Under the pieces are notes generated by a model. It did no database searches and was not told the origin of the DNA. It saw only the letters and a program-made list of their open reading frames with translations. This document shows, piece after piece, positions 1 to 5,445 of a DNA stretch of 10,171 nucleotides. The stretch comes from Pseudomonadota bacterium (GTDB taxonomy: Bacteria > Pseudomonadota > Alphaproteobacteria > Micavibrionales > Micavibrionaceae). The DNA lies in the NCBI GenBank assembly GCA_016198545.1, contig JACQIJ010000104.1, forward strand, positions 1 to 10,171, in the 5' to 3' direction. Position 1 is the first letter of the stretch, and each line of letters starts with the position of its first letter. Both the position numbers and the translations under genes were made by a program.

Positions 1-506
1 CAGCGGTAGCACGGCCCGCCTTTATGATTGAATACCGATACTTGTGATTCAAAACCCTGTATAGCCCCATAAACAAAGGGTTTTTTTAGTTTCACGGCGA
101 CATCATTGATTAAAAATTTTGCGGAAAAATTATCTGTTCCGTCAATGATAACATCGTAGTCGGAAAATAAACCGACTGAGTTCTTGTTTGTCAGCTCTTC
201 ATCATAAGCGTTCACTTTTATTTCAGGATTCAATGCCGACAGGCGTATTTTTGCCGATGCGGCTTTCGGTTTTTCGCAATCTTCCGCCGTAAACAAAACC
301 TGACGCTGCAGGTTGCTCTCATCCACGCGGTCGAAATCGACAATGCCGATTGTGCCGATGCCCGCGCCCGCAAGGTAGAGCAGGGCGGGACAGCCCAGCC
401 CGCCCGCGCCAATGACGAGCGCTCGCGCCCCTGACAGCTTTTCCTGCCCGGCTTCTCTTATCTCGGAAAGCGCGGTTTGACGACTGTATCGGATTGATCC
501 GCTCAT
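1..506 (-). CDS. moeB: MoeB/ThiF-family adenylyltransferase, C-terminus cut by window edge
   Basis: Partial gene; 168 N-terminal residues are visible. E1-like enzymes of this family adenylate the C-terminal glycine of a small sulfur carrier (MoaD for molybdopterin, ThiS for thiazole) in the cytoplasm. Seen: an RYSRQ start (residues 6-10), the nucleotide-binding loop GAGGLGCPALLYLAGAG (33-49), DFDRVDESNLQRQVLF (57-72) with the acidic and arginine residues that hold ATP-Mg, then DGTDNF and a KGGPCYR stretch at the edge, which in MoeB comes just before the zinc-binding Cys region. The ATG at 506 is chosen because RYSRQ follows at once; its ribosome site is weak. MoeB is preferred, but ThiF, or MoeZ-like with a rhodanese tail, cannot be excluded because the C-terminus is missing. 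The gene is not obviously tied to its neighbour hxlR, some 200 nt upstream. Confidence 0.85.
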   Translation of the reverse strand, partial: MSGSIRYSRQTALSEIREAGQEKLSGARALVIGAGGLGCPALLYLAGAGIGTIGIVDFDRVDESNLQRQVLFTAEDCEKPKAASAKIRLSALNPEIKVNAYDEELTNKNSVGLFSDYDVIIDGTDNFSAKFLINDVAVKLKKPFVYGAIQGFESQVSVFNHKGGPCYR

Positions 507-702
507 GGCATGGGTACCTGTAACTGATATATGGTCTGGCAATGCGCCCTTTTACCTTGGCCAGTTTCCAATTTTTGTATGACAAAGAAAAGGTTTTTTC
601 TATCGATAGAGAATATCAAAGGTTTCATAGATAGGGACGAATAGGGGGCCAAGGAAAATGGCGCGCCAACGATGGAACGGACGCTTTCTACGCCTTCGCC
701 AA
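507..702. other. Intergenic region between moeB and hxlR
   Basis: AT-richer spacer of about 200 nt holding the upstream region of moeB (read leftward) and the end of hxlR. A perfect 12-nt palindrome, TCTATCGATAGA, lies at 599-610. No convincing terminator for hxlR and no RNA gene was seen. Short open frames here have no coding character. Confidence 0.5.
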
Positions 703-1038
703 TCATTTTATTCGATTTGCGCCTTCCTTTTTGCAGTAGGCTTCCCCCCATTCATGCAGGGCCAGCAAAATCGGTTTAAGGGATTTTCCCAATGGCGAAA
801 GCGAATATTCCACGCGCGGCGGAATTTCTTTGTAATCTTTTCGTAGAACAATCCCGTCGCCTTCCATCTCGCGCAATTGCTTTGTCAGGGTGCGGTGCGT
901 TACCCCGCGCAATTCGCGCTGCAACTGATTGAAACGCTTCGGGCCATCAAAAAGATAATGAATCGCTATGACTTTCCATCGGCCGGCGATTAGACCCATC
1001 GTCACTTCAACAGGGCAAAAAATCTCTTTTTTAGGCAT
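703..1038 (-). CDS. HxlR-family winged-helix transcriptional regulator
   Basis: Encodes 111 residues, the usual length for HxlR regulators, which act as dimeric cytoplasmic DNA-binding proteins. Seen: the N-terminal CPVE motif (Cys8-Pro9), LIAGRWKVIAIHYLFDGPKRFNQL, the recognition-helix segment GVTHRTLTKQLREMEGDGIV, and the wing region PPRVEYSLSPLGKSL. The ATG at 1038 is chosen over longer in-frame options because AAGGAG lies 9 nt upstream and the family begins here. It is divergent from the pirin/hydrolase/FMN reductase genes with a 100-nt shared gap, so it is the likely regulator of those genes and of itself. Known: the equivalent Cys of Bacillus YodB is a thiol switch for quinones and diamide. 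Inferred: this protein may sense electrophiles or oxidants in the same way. No other Cys is in the sensing region. Confidence 0.9.
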   Translation of the reverse strand: MPKKEIFCPVEVTMGLIAGRWKVIAIHYLFDGPKRFNQLQRELRGVTHRTLTKQLREMEGDGIVLRKDYKEIPPRVEYSLSPLGKSLKPILLALHEWGEAYCKKEGANRIK

Positions 1039-1083
1039 CCGACCTCGCTCCTTTACGGTATCCTTTTTGTGCGTACTTGCAAA

Positions 1084-1099
1084 AATATCGTATGATATT
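1084..1099. promoter_or_regulatory. Candidate HxlR operator in the divergent promoter region
   Basis: Perfect inverted repeat AATATC-GTAT-GATATT (6-nt arms, 4-nt spacer), the clearest dyad in the gap between the divergent hxlR and pirin genes (1039-1138). HxlR dimers bind dyads near divergent promoters, so this is a good operator candidate. A TTGCAA at 1077-1082 could be a -35 for the plus strand, but no good -10 is seen at the right spacing. Confidence 0.5.
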
Positions 1100-1138
1100 A
1101 ACTTAGCATCCTGACGATAAAAAGAAAGGAGAAACATC

Positions 1139-1993
1139 ATGAAAAATAAAACTGTTACACGCATCAACCGCGGCACGGGCGGACATTGGGTCGGCGACGG
1201 CTTTCCCGTCAGCACCCTGTTCTCCTATGACACGCAAGGCCCGGATATCAGCCCGTTCCTGCTGCTCGATTATGCGGGGCCGGCTGCGTTCGAGCCGGCG
1301 GACAAACCGCGCGGCGTCGAAAAACACCCGCATCGCGGATTCGAAACCGTGACCGTCGTGTATCAAGGCGAGGTCGAACATAAAGACAACGCCGGGAACA
1401 GCGGCAAGATCGGCCCCGGCGACGTGCAGTGGATGACCGCCGCGCGTGGCATCCTGCACGAGGAAATGCACGGGCGCGATTTCACCCGCAAGGGCGGCAC
1501 GCTGGAGATGATCCAGCTTTGGGTCAACCTGCCTGCCGCCGATAAAATGGGCGATCCGCGCTATCAGGAAATCCTGAACAAGGATATTCCCGTGGCGGAT
1601 CTGCCGGGCGATGCCGGTCATGTGCGTCTGATTGCTGGAAAGTACGACGGCAAGGACGGGGCGGCGGAAACGTTCACGCCGCTCAATCTGTGGGACATGC
1701 GCCTGAAGGGCGGCAAAAGCGTTACGCTTTCCATCCCCGAAGGGCATAACGCCTCCCTGCTGGTTCTGTCCGGCAAGGTCGGCGCGGGCGGCGAGACTCT
1801 CGGCAAGAAAGAGCTGGCGCAATTCACCCGCGAGGGCGATACGCTCACTCTGGACGTTCAGGAGGACACCGTCGCCCTGCTCATGAGCGGGGAGCCTATC
1901 GACGAACCCATCGTCGGACGCGGCCCCTTCGTCATGAATACGCATGATGAAATCCGCGCCGCGATGAACGACTACGCCGCCGGGCGTTTCTAG
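1139..1993 (+). CDS. Pirin-family bicupin protein (quercetinase-like)
   Basis: Encodes 284 residues, a full-length bicupin. The N-terminal cupin carries the metal ligands typical of pirins: HPH at 63-65 and HEE at 107-109, giving His63, His65, His107 and Glu109. These match the His-His-His-Glu set of human pirin and of YhhW (E. coli quercetin dioxygenase). Around them are RGFETVT and GPGDVQWMTAARGILHEE. The C-terminal half (about 180-284) is the second, ligand-poor cupin with PEGHNASLLVLSG. AAAGGAG at 1125-1131 supports the ATG. It is first in a plus-strand set with a cysteine hydrolase and an FMN reductase and is divergent from hxlR. Role inferred: oxidative opening of quinone- or flavonoid-like compounds, or a redox-sensing role. 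The natural substrate is unknown. Confidence 0.92.
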   Translation: MKNKTVTRINRGTGGHWVGDGFPVSTLFSYDTQGPDISPFLLLDYAGPAAFEPADKPRGVEKHPHRGFETVTVVYQGEVEHKDNAGNSGKIGPGDVQWMTAARGILHEEMHGRDFTRKGGTLEMIQLWVNLPAADKMGDPRYQEILNKDIPVADLPGDAGHVRLIAGKYDGKDGAAETFTPLNLWDMRLKGGKSVTLSIPEGHNASLLVLSGKVGAGGETLGKKELAQFTREGDTLTLDVQEDTVALLMSGEPIDEPIVGRGPFVMNTHDEIRAAMNDYAAGRF

Positions 1994-2001
1994 ACTTCTG
2001 C

Positions 2002-2041
2002 ATATCCTGCTTTGAGATTTTCTTGAAGCAGGATATTTTTT
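2002..2041 (+). terminator. Rho-independent terminator after the pirin gene
   Basis: An 11-bp perfect stem, ATATCCTGCTT (2002-2012) with AAGCAGGATAT (2026-2036), closes a 13-nt loop and is followed by a T run to 2041. Only 30 nt separate it from the next start codon, so it may act as a partial terminator inside a transcript. Confidence 0.85.
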
Positions 2042-2071
2042 CAAACCAACGACGAAAGAAAGGAAAGTACC

Positions 2072-2785
2072 ATGTCTAAATTCGATAAAAAATCAGTCGG
2101 GAAAAACGAATGGATGATCGACCCGGATGACGCCGTCATGCTGCTGATCGACCATCAGGCCGGCTTGTTCCAGCTGGTGCGCGACATCGACCAGCCGACC
2201 CTGCGCAGCCACGCGACGGCGCTGGCCAAGGTTGCAAAACTTGGCAACATCCCGACCTTCACAACCGCTTCCGTGCCGGACGGCCCGAACGGCCCGCTGA
2301 TCCCCGATATCCATGCGGCCAACCCCGATGCCGTCTATATCCCGCGCACGGGACAGATCAATGCGTGGGACAACCCGGAGTGGGTGAAGGCGATCGAGAA
2401 AACGGGCCGTAAAACCCTGATCATCGCGGGCACGCTGACCAGCGTCTGCATGGCGTTTCCAACCCTGAGCGCGCTCACCGAAGGCTACAAGGTGTTCTGC
2501 GTCGTCGACGCGTCCGGCAACTGGAGCAAGATGGCGACAGACCTCACCGTCGCCCGCATCACGCAGGCCGGGGCCATGCCGATCGATACCTACGCCGTTC
2601 TGGCGGAAATCATGAGCACATGGAACCGCGCGGACGCCTATGATTTTGCAAATGTCATGGTCGATCATGTCGTGCCGCCCTACCGCGCCCTGATGGAAAG
2701 CTACGACAAAGCGCAGTCCGTTCAGAAAAACGGGCATGAGACGAATCTGAACGTTCTTAATCAGGCGCAGAAGAAACGGGCCTGA
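2072..2785 (+). CDS. Isochorismatase-superfamily cysteine hydrolase, YcaC-like
   Basis: Encodes 237 residues. Seen: DDAVMLLIDHQAGLFQLVRDI (residues 19-39, catalytic Asp27), SVPDGPNGPLIPDI, INAWDNPEW (96-104), and the nucleophile segment IAGTLTSVCMAFP with Cys126. The DHQAG, INAWDN and VDASGNW motifs place it with YcaC-type hydrolases of unknown substrate rather than true isochorismatases or nicotinamidases. The third member of the usual Asp-Lys-Cys triad is less clear: the residue before GQINAWDN is Arg92-Thr93, with no Lys. The C-terminal extension (about 210-237) is Asn/Gln/Lys-rich. Start supported by AAAGGAAA about 8 nt upstream. It lies between two terminators and probably shares the HxlR-controlled promoter with pirin and the FMN reductase. 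Likely an amidase-type detoxification enzyme; substrate not predictable. Confidence 0.88.
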   Translation: MSKFDKKSVGKNEWMIDPDDAVMLLIDHQAGLFQLVRDIDQPTLRSHATALAKVAKLGNIPTFTTASVPDGPNGPLIPDIHAANPDAVYIPRTGQINAWDNPEWVKAIEKTGRKTLIIAGTLTSVCMAFPTLSALTEGYKVFCVVDASGNWSKMATDLTVARITQAGAMPIDTYAVLAEIMSTWNRADAYDFANVMVDHVVPPYRALMESYDKAQSVQKNGHETNLNVLNQAQKKRA

Positions 2786-2795
2786 TTCGATGAAG

Positions 2796-2825
2796 GGGCG
2801 CGGGGATGATCCTCGCGCCCTTTTT
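2796..2825 (+). terminator. Rho-independent terminator after the hydrolase gene
   Basis: A GC-rich hairpin, GGGCGCGGGG paired with TCCTCGCGCCC through one G-T wobble and a very short loop, is followed by TTTTT at 2821-2825. The next start codon is only 23 nt downstream, again suggesting partial termination within a longer transcript. Confidence 0.85.
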
Positions 2826-2848
2826 ACCTCACAAAAGGAGCAAGAATC

Positions 2849-3406
2849 ATGATCAATATTCTCGGCATATCCGGAAGCCTGCGCAAAAAATCGTTCAATA
2901 CGGCGTTGCTTCGTGCCGCCGCCGGCATGATGCCGGAGGGCGCTGCGCTCACTGTAAAGACACTGCATGGCATTTCGCTTTACGACGGCGACGACGAAGC
3001 CGCGAACGGCGTGCCGCAATCCGTTATAGATTTTCAGAAAGGAATCGCCGAAGCCGACGCCCTGCTGATCGCCACGCCCGAATACAACAACAGCATTCCG
3101 GGCGTTTTGAAAAACGCGATGGACTGGGCCTCCCGCCCCTCCGCGCGTTACGAGGATGTTTTCGACGGCAAGCCCGTTGCCGTCATCGGCGCGTCGCCCG
3201 GCGGTTTCGGCACGGTGCTGGCGCAGGACGCGTGGCTGCCGGTTTTAAAGCTGCTGGGCACAAGGCCTTGGTTCGGCGGGCGGCTGATGGTTTCCAGGGC
3301 GCACACTGTGTTCAACGATGCCGGGGAGATAACCGATCAGAACACGCGCGATTTCCTGCAATCGTTTCTCCACGGCTTTACCGGCGATCTTTCAAAGAAG
3401 GGCTGA
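2849..3406 (+). CDS. NAD(P)H-dependent FMN reductase (ChrR/azoreductase-like flavodoxin fold)
   Basis: Encodes 185 residues, the normal length for NADPH-dependent FMN reductases such as ChrR, YieF or ArsH relatives. Seen: the FMN-phosphate loop GISGSLRKKSFN (residues 6-17), the PEYNNSIPGVLKNAMDW signature (77-93) that contacts the flavin, and GASPGGFGT (114-122) near the isoalloxazine ring. No signal peptide, so cytoplasmic. AAAGGAG about 8 nt upstream fixes the start. Known for the family: two-electron reduction of quinones, chromate, azo dyes or free FMN. Together with pirin, a cysteine hydrolase and a Cys-Pro HxlR regulator it fits a quinone/electrophile detoxification unit, since HxlR proteins YodB and CatR control similar reductases in Bacillus. 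The physiological substrate is not shown by the sequence. Confidence 0.92.
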   Translation: MINILGISGSLRKKSFNTALLRAAAGMMPEGAALTVKTLHGISLYDGDDEAANGVPQSVIDFQKGIAEADALLIATPEYNNSIPGVLKNAMDWASRPSARYEDVFDGKPVAVIGASPGGFGTVLAQDAWLPVLKLLGTRPWFGGRLMVSRAHTVFNDAGEITDQNTRDFLQSFLHGFTGDLSKKG

Positions 3407-3519
3407 ATCTGAAATTATCCGAACGTCCTTCTCCCTCCATGCCCGTTTGTATAGCAGCAGGGAAGAAAATGCTATGTCAGATCAATTCGTTGCTGAAAAA
3501 GCAACGGCTTAGAAGGTAG
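3407..3519. other. Spacer between the FMN reductase and repeat copy A
   Basis: No gene of normal size. It contains ATAGCA and TGCTAT arms around 3452-3475, and a hairpin CGTTGC/GCAACG (3488-3493 with 3501-3506, 7-nt loop) without a following T run. A 12-codon frame, MSDQFVAEKATA then stop, overlaps that hairpin; it may be the tail or head of a deleted gene, but this cannot be shown. Confidence 0.4.
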
Positions 3520-3712
3520 TGGTGGTGGTTGCAGTTTCGTAGCAACCCGTCTCGGTATAATTCCCTGTTTGCAGGGAAAAATACAGAGAATTTTTGCGAT
3601 TCTTGCCCCCTGTTATACGACCAATTCGCATCAAACGCCCTGGTTTCTGCGGCTTTCAGGGCGTTGGCAATAAATGAAGTCAAAAAATAACAGGGAATTA
3701 TCAGGGAATCTG
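3520..3712 (+). repeat. Structured direct-repeat element, copy A
   Basis: The first 75 nt (3520-3594) are identical to 8584-8658, and 24 nt near the end (3684-3707) are identical to 8747-8770. The middle has diverged apart from a block with ATACGACCAATT. Internal structure: GGTTGC/GCAACC hairpin (3527-3532 with 3542-3547); a TTCCCTG-TTTG-CAGGGAA hairpin at 3561-3578; perfect 13-nt inverted arms ATAATTCCCTGTT (3557-3569) and AACAGGGAATTAT (3689-3701); and a 9-bp inner stem AACGCCCTG/CAGGGCGTT (3634-3642 with 3657-3665). CAGGGAA recurs near the right end. No protein is evident. Copy B lies just downstream of a serine recombinase remnant, so a mobile or recombinase-linked origin is likely but unproven. 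Confidence 0.85.
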
Positions 3713-3746
3713 GGGTGGCGTCACAGTATGTAGCCGGTACTAGAAA

Positions 3747-3950
3747 TTATGCCTGTTTTGGCAATTCGTGCGTTTCTTTTTCGATGCAAGCGGCGCCGTC
3801 ATACGTCAAACTGAAACAGATTTTTTCGCCGGGCGCCGTCGCAAAAAAGCAGGCCGGTTTTATCGCCGAACAAAACTCATATTTCGGGTGATTCTGCGCG
3901 AATGCCCGCGCTAAAAGGTAGTCACCGTCGTCGCGTGCCTTGTTTATCAT
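3747..3950 (-). pseudogene. Downstream part of a probably frameshifted exported protein
   Basis: A 67-residue frame starting at an ATG that overlaps the stop of the upstream minus-strand frame (ATGA overlap). Residues such as INKARDDGDYLLARAFAQ look helical and protein-like, followed by a Cys-containing segment with EFCSAIKPACFF and DGAACIEKE (four Cys in all). The same frame stays open well upstream of the ATG through VVLQQLFADLTTM, which reads like a continuation of the helix. The simplest reading is that this is the mature part of the signal-peptide protein encoded at 3947-4108, separated by a frameshift. No family is recognised. It could also be a genuine translationally coupled small gene. 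Confidence 0.45.
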
Positions 3951-4108
3951 GGTGGTAAGGTCCGCGAAGAGCTGCTGGAGAACGACACCTGTGTAAGGGC
4001 AGAGCTGGCAATCTCGCCCACCTGAGCATGGACGGGGAGAGAGGGACCCGTAGATGCCATGAGCGCTGCGAATACCACACCCCTCAATACCAATCTACGG
4101 AGCTGCAT
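3947..4108 (-). CDS. Signal-peptide leader of a small exported protein, probably frameshifted
   Basis: 53 residues starting MQLRRLVLRGVVFAALMAS: a basic N-terminus, a hydrophobic stretch and an SLPVHA-Q cleavage site near residues 24-29, as expected for a Sec signal peptide. Start supported by a near-perfect AAGGAGGTG about 5 nt upstream. The frame then degrades into a serine run and stops. A second frame with better protein character takes over and continues to 3747. The start lies about 15 nt after the stop of the dGTPase fragment, with the ribosome site directly against its double stop (TAATAA). A periplasmic component of a conjugation system (TrbJ/VirB5-like) is one guess from the leader and the nearby ParB remnant, but no motif supports it. 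Confidence 0.5.
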   Translation of the reverse strand: MQLRRLVLRGVVFAALMASTGPSLPVHAQVGEIASSALTQVSFSSSSSRTLPP

Positions 4109-4123
4109 AGGGACACCTCCTTA

Positions 4124-4390
4124 TTAGTGGCCAAGATTGGAAACTTCATAAGAATGAGTTAGCCTAGTCCGAATACTGATATTTTTTTCGAGAGGAAAAA
4201 CCTGAGTTTTATCAGCCATTCTCCTGACTGGTGTTGAGAACAAAATTCGATCATAATCTCTTTCAAATTCTGTTCTCGAATTTTCAGGTAGCAACCAATC
4301 AAACTCAGGCTTCTCGGGTTTTTTGGGCGCGCTTTGGTAATTTGAGAATCTTTTTTGATTTAAAAGTTTTGTCCAATCAAGCTTCGCCAT
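4124..4390 (-). pseudogene. dgt: dGTPase (HD-domain dNTP triphosphohydrolase), N-terminal fragment
   Basis: 88 residues clearly matching the start of deoxyguanosinetriphosphate triphosphohydrolase, which cuts dGTP to deoxyguanosine and triphosphate. Seen: RTEFERDYDRILFSTPVRRM (39-58), DKTQVFPL (60-67) and RTRLTHSYEVSNLG (74-87), holding the first His (79) of the HD metal site. The protein should continue for several hundred residues with the HD pair and the rest of the active site, but two stop codons follow Gly-His88, so it is truncated and cannot be active. The ATG overlaps the stop of the ParB remnant (TAATG). Known: related enzymes deplete dNTPs as antiphage defence. Whether this copy came from a defence or a housekeeping gene cannot be told. 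Confidence 0.85.
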
Positions 4391-4835
4391 TATTCTATCC
4401 TGCTCACCTTTGTATAGGCGCGATCAAGCTCGCGCTGGAGATAATCGTGCTCTTCCTGCTCCTGCGGAGTGAGTGGAACTGGCTCCTCGTAAATGCGTCC
4501 GTAGCCGTTGCGGGCTTCCCATGAGAGGTCGGGATCTACGGCAACCCATGCCCAGCCTTCGGCAAGCAGCTTCTTCTCCTGCTTGGCCAGTTTCTTTGCG
4601 GCGAGGTCATCAAGCAGAGCGCCATCGAGCAGGAACGTGGTTTCCGTGAACAGGTCTGGTATTTGCCCTTCGCTTTGCCTTTTGTAGAAATCGCGCGCAC
4701 CACAAGGCTTTGCAGCAGACCGTGGGAGGCGAGCGAGGCGATCAGTTCCTCAAGAGCTTCATGCGCGCCGGTCTTGCGGACGTTGCCATCCCAGACGGCC
4801 AGCTTGTTCAGCGGTATCGTGATCGTTTCAGTCAT
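4390..4835 (-). pseudogene. parB: Plasmid-type ParB partition/nuclease-domain protein, internally deleted
   Basis: Two recognisable pieces in different frames. Piece 1 (4835 to about 4656, 60 residues) is the ParB N-terminal domain: a start reading MTETITIPLNKLAVWDGNVR and then EALEELIASLASHGLLQSLVV, preceded by AAGGAG. Piece 2 (about 4656 to 4390, 88 residues, another frame) reads DLFTETTFLLDGALLDDLAA and then EGWAWVAVDPDLSWEARNGYGRIY, which resembles the middle to C-terminal part of long alphaproteobacterial plasmid ParB proteins. The junction is at 4653-4662. The rest of the ParB/sulfiredoxin-like domain and the helix-turn-helix between the pieces are missing, so a deletion of several hundred bases or more is inferred. 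The second piece ends in TAATG at the dGTPase start. Intact homologues bind centromere sites for plasmid partition. This copy is dead. Confidence 0.8.
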
Positions 4836-4880
4836 TGTCTTCTCCTTCTGTTACGGGTTTTTCCAATACGCGAAGGAGGC

Positions 4881-4988
4881 AAGCGGGCGGACAAGCCGCG
4901 CAGGTCACCCGCCTTCGGCAAAGGCGGGGAAACGGCCAACGCGGATTCTCGGCGCGGGCAGGCCGTTGACCGCGCGGCGCGCCCGCTT
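4881..4988. repeat. Nested inverted repeats, cloverleaf-like
   Basis: Outer arms AAGCGGGCG (4881-4889) and CGCCCGCTT (4980-4988). Inner arms GCCGCGC-A-GGTC (4895-4906) and GACC-GCGCGGC (4968-4978). Enclosed are two perfect hairpins, CCCGCCTT-CGGCA-AAGGCGGG (4908-4928) and AACGGCC/GGCCGTT (4931-4937 with 4961-4967). All pairings are Watson-Crick with only small bulges. It sits immediately upstream of parB and on the far side of hipBA. It may be a structured 5' leader, a small RNA, or a DNA site of the lost plasmid such as a partition or transfer site. There is no matching protein. Confidence 0.7.
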
Positions 4989-5014
4989 AGGCTTCGCGGA
5001 ACCATCGTGAAAAA

Positions 5015-5038
5015 CCCGTCAGGAAGGAGAATGACGGG
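5015..5038. repeat. Short inverted repeat CCCGTCA/TGACGGG
   Basis: Perfect 7-nt arms (5015-5021 and 5032-5038) around an AGGAAGGAGAAT-like spacer. The loop holds a ribosome-site-like sequence followed by an ATG, but the frame behind it (to the stop at 5166-5168) runs through the hipBA operators and is not convincing as a gene. Confidence 0.35.
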
Positions 5039-5085
5039 AAAAGAGCCGGGTCGGTACTGGAAGCCAGGCGGCCAATATGCCGGAA

Positions 5086-5177
5086 GGCGCATAATGCTGG
5101 AATATGCGCCATATCGCATAACTGTAAATTATGCGGTAAATAGCATATTGCTATTGTATAGGATTTAGCGCATAATG
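5086..5177 (+). promoter_or_regulatory. HipB operator array and hipBA promoter region
   Basis: Dyads directly upstream of hipB: GGCGCATA/TATGCGCC (5086-5093 with 5103-5110, 9-nt spacer), CGCATAA/TTATGCG (5115-5121 with 5129-5135, 7-nt spacer) and AATAGCA/TGCTATT (5139-5155). The half-site GCGCATAATG recurs as a direct copy at 5087-5096 and 5168-5177. The shared core CGCATA suggests several HipB dimer sites, as in E. coli, where HipB-HipA represses its own operon cooperatively. The promoter is probably buried within, for example a TATAGG-like -10 at 5157-5162, but it is not certain. Confidence 0.7.
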
Positions 5178-5193
5178 AGGACTGGAGGAAGTA

Positions 5194-5445
5194 ATGAGCG
5201 ATCTTGCGCGTGATCCGAGACAAATCGGGAATCTGATCCGCCGCATGCGGAAGAAGCGGGGTCTCAGCCAGGCGCAGCTTGGCGGGAAGACGGGTCTGCG
5301 CCAGGAGACGATTTCCCTGATTGAGACGGGTCATCCGGCGGCCAGGCTGCAGACGATCCTAAGCGTTCTGGCCGCGCTCGATCTGGAATTCCGGATTGTT
5401 CCGCGATCGAAGGCGGGGGCTGCGGATATCGAGGAGATATTCTGA
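5194..5445 (+). CDS. hipB: HipB-like antitoxin, XRE-family helix-turn-helix
   Basis: Encodes 83 residues (E. coli HipB is 88). The helix-turn-helix spans residues 11-66: IGNLIRRMRKKRGLSQAQL, then TGLRQETISLIETG. After it, LDLEFRIVP gives the short C-terminal strand by which HipB dimerises, then a flexible tail. GGAGG at 5184-5188, 5 nt before the ATG, is strong. It overlaps hipA by one base (TGATG), so the two are translationally coupled. Expected role: dimer that binds and neutralises HipA kinase and represses the operon through the dyads at 5086-5177. Confidence 0.92.
   Translation: MSDLARDPRQIGNLIRRMRKKRGLSQAQLGGKTGLRQETISLIETGHPAARLQTILSVLAALDLEFRIVPRSKAGAADIEEIF

Noticed and set aside
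599..610. TCTATCGATAGA palindrome as an operator or recombination site
   Set aside because: A short self-complementary word with no repeated partner and no nearby regulator gene that points to it.
1103..2044. 313-residue minus-strand open frame
   Set aside because: Lies antisense to the well-supported pirin gene, has no family pattern, and is Arg/His/Gln-rich as expected of a shadow frame.
2093..3019. 308-residue minus-strand open frame
   Set aside because: Antisense to the YcaC-like hydrolase and FMN reductase; composition typical of a shadow frame.
2806..3519. 237-residue plus-strand frame overlapping the FMN reductase
   Set aside because: Arg-rich and without motifs; the other frame carries all flavin-binding motifs and the proper ribosome site.
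3520..3712. Repeat copies as integron attC sites or a CRISPR array
   Set aside because: No attC core (GTTRRRY/RYYYAAC) arrangement was recognised and there are only two copies 5 kb apart with no regular spacers.
4710..5168. 152-residue plus-strand frame, including an ATG at 5031
   Set aside because: Runs antisense to ParB and through the cloverleaf repeats and hipBA operators; no protein character.
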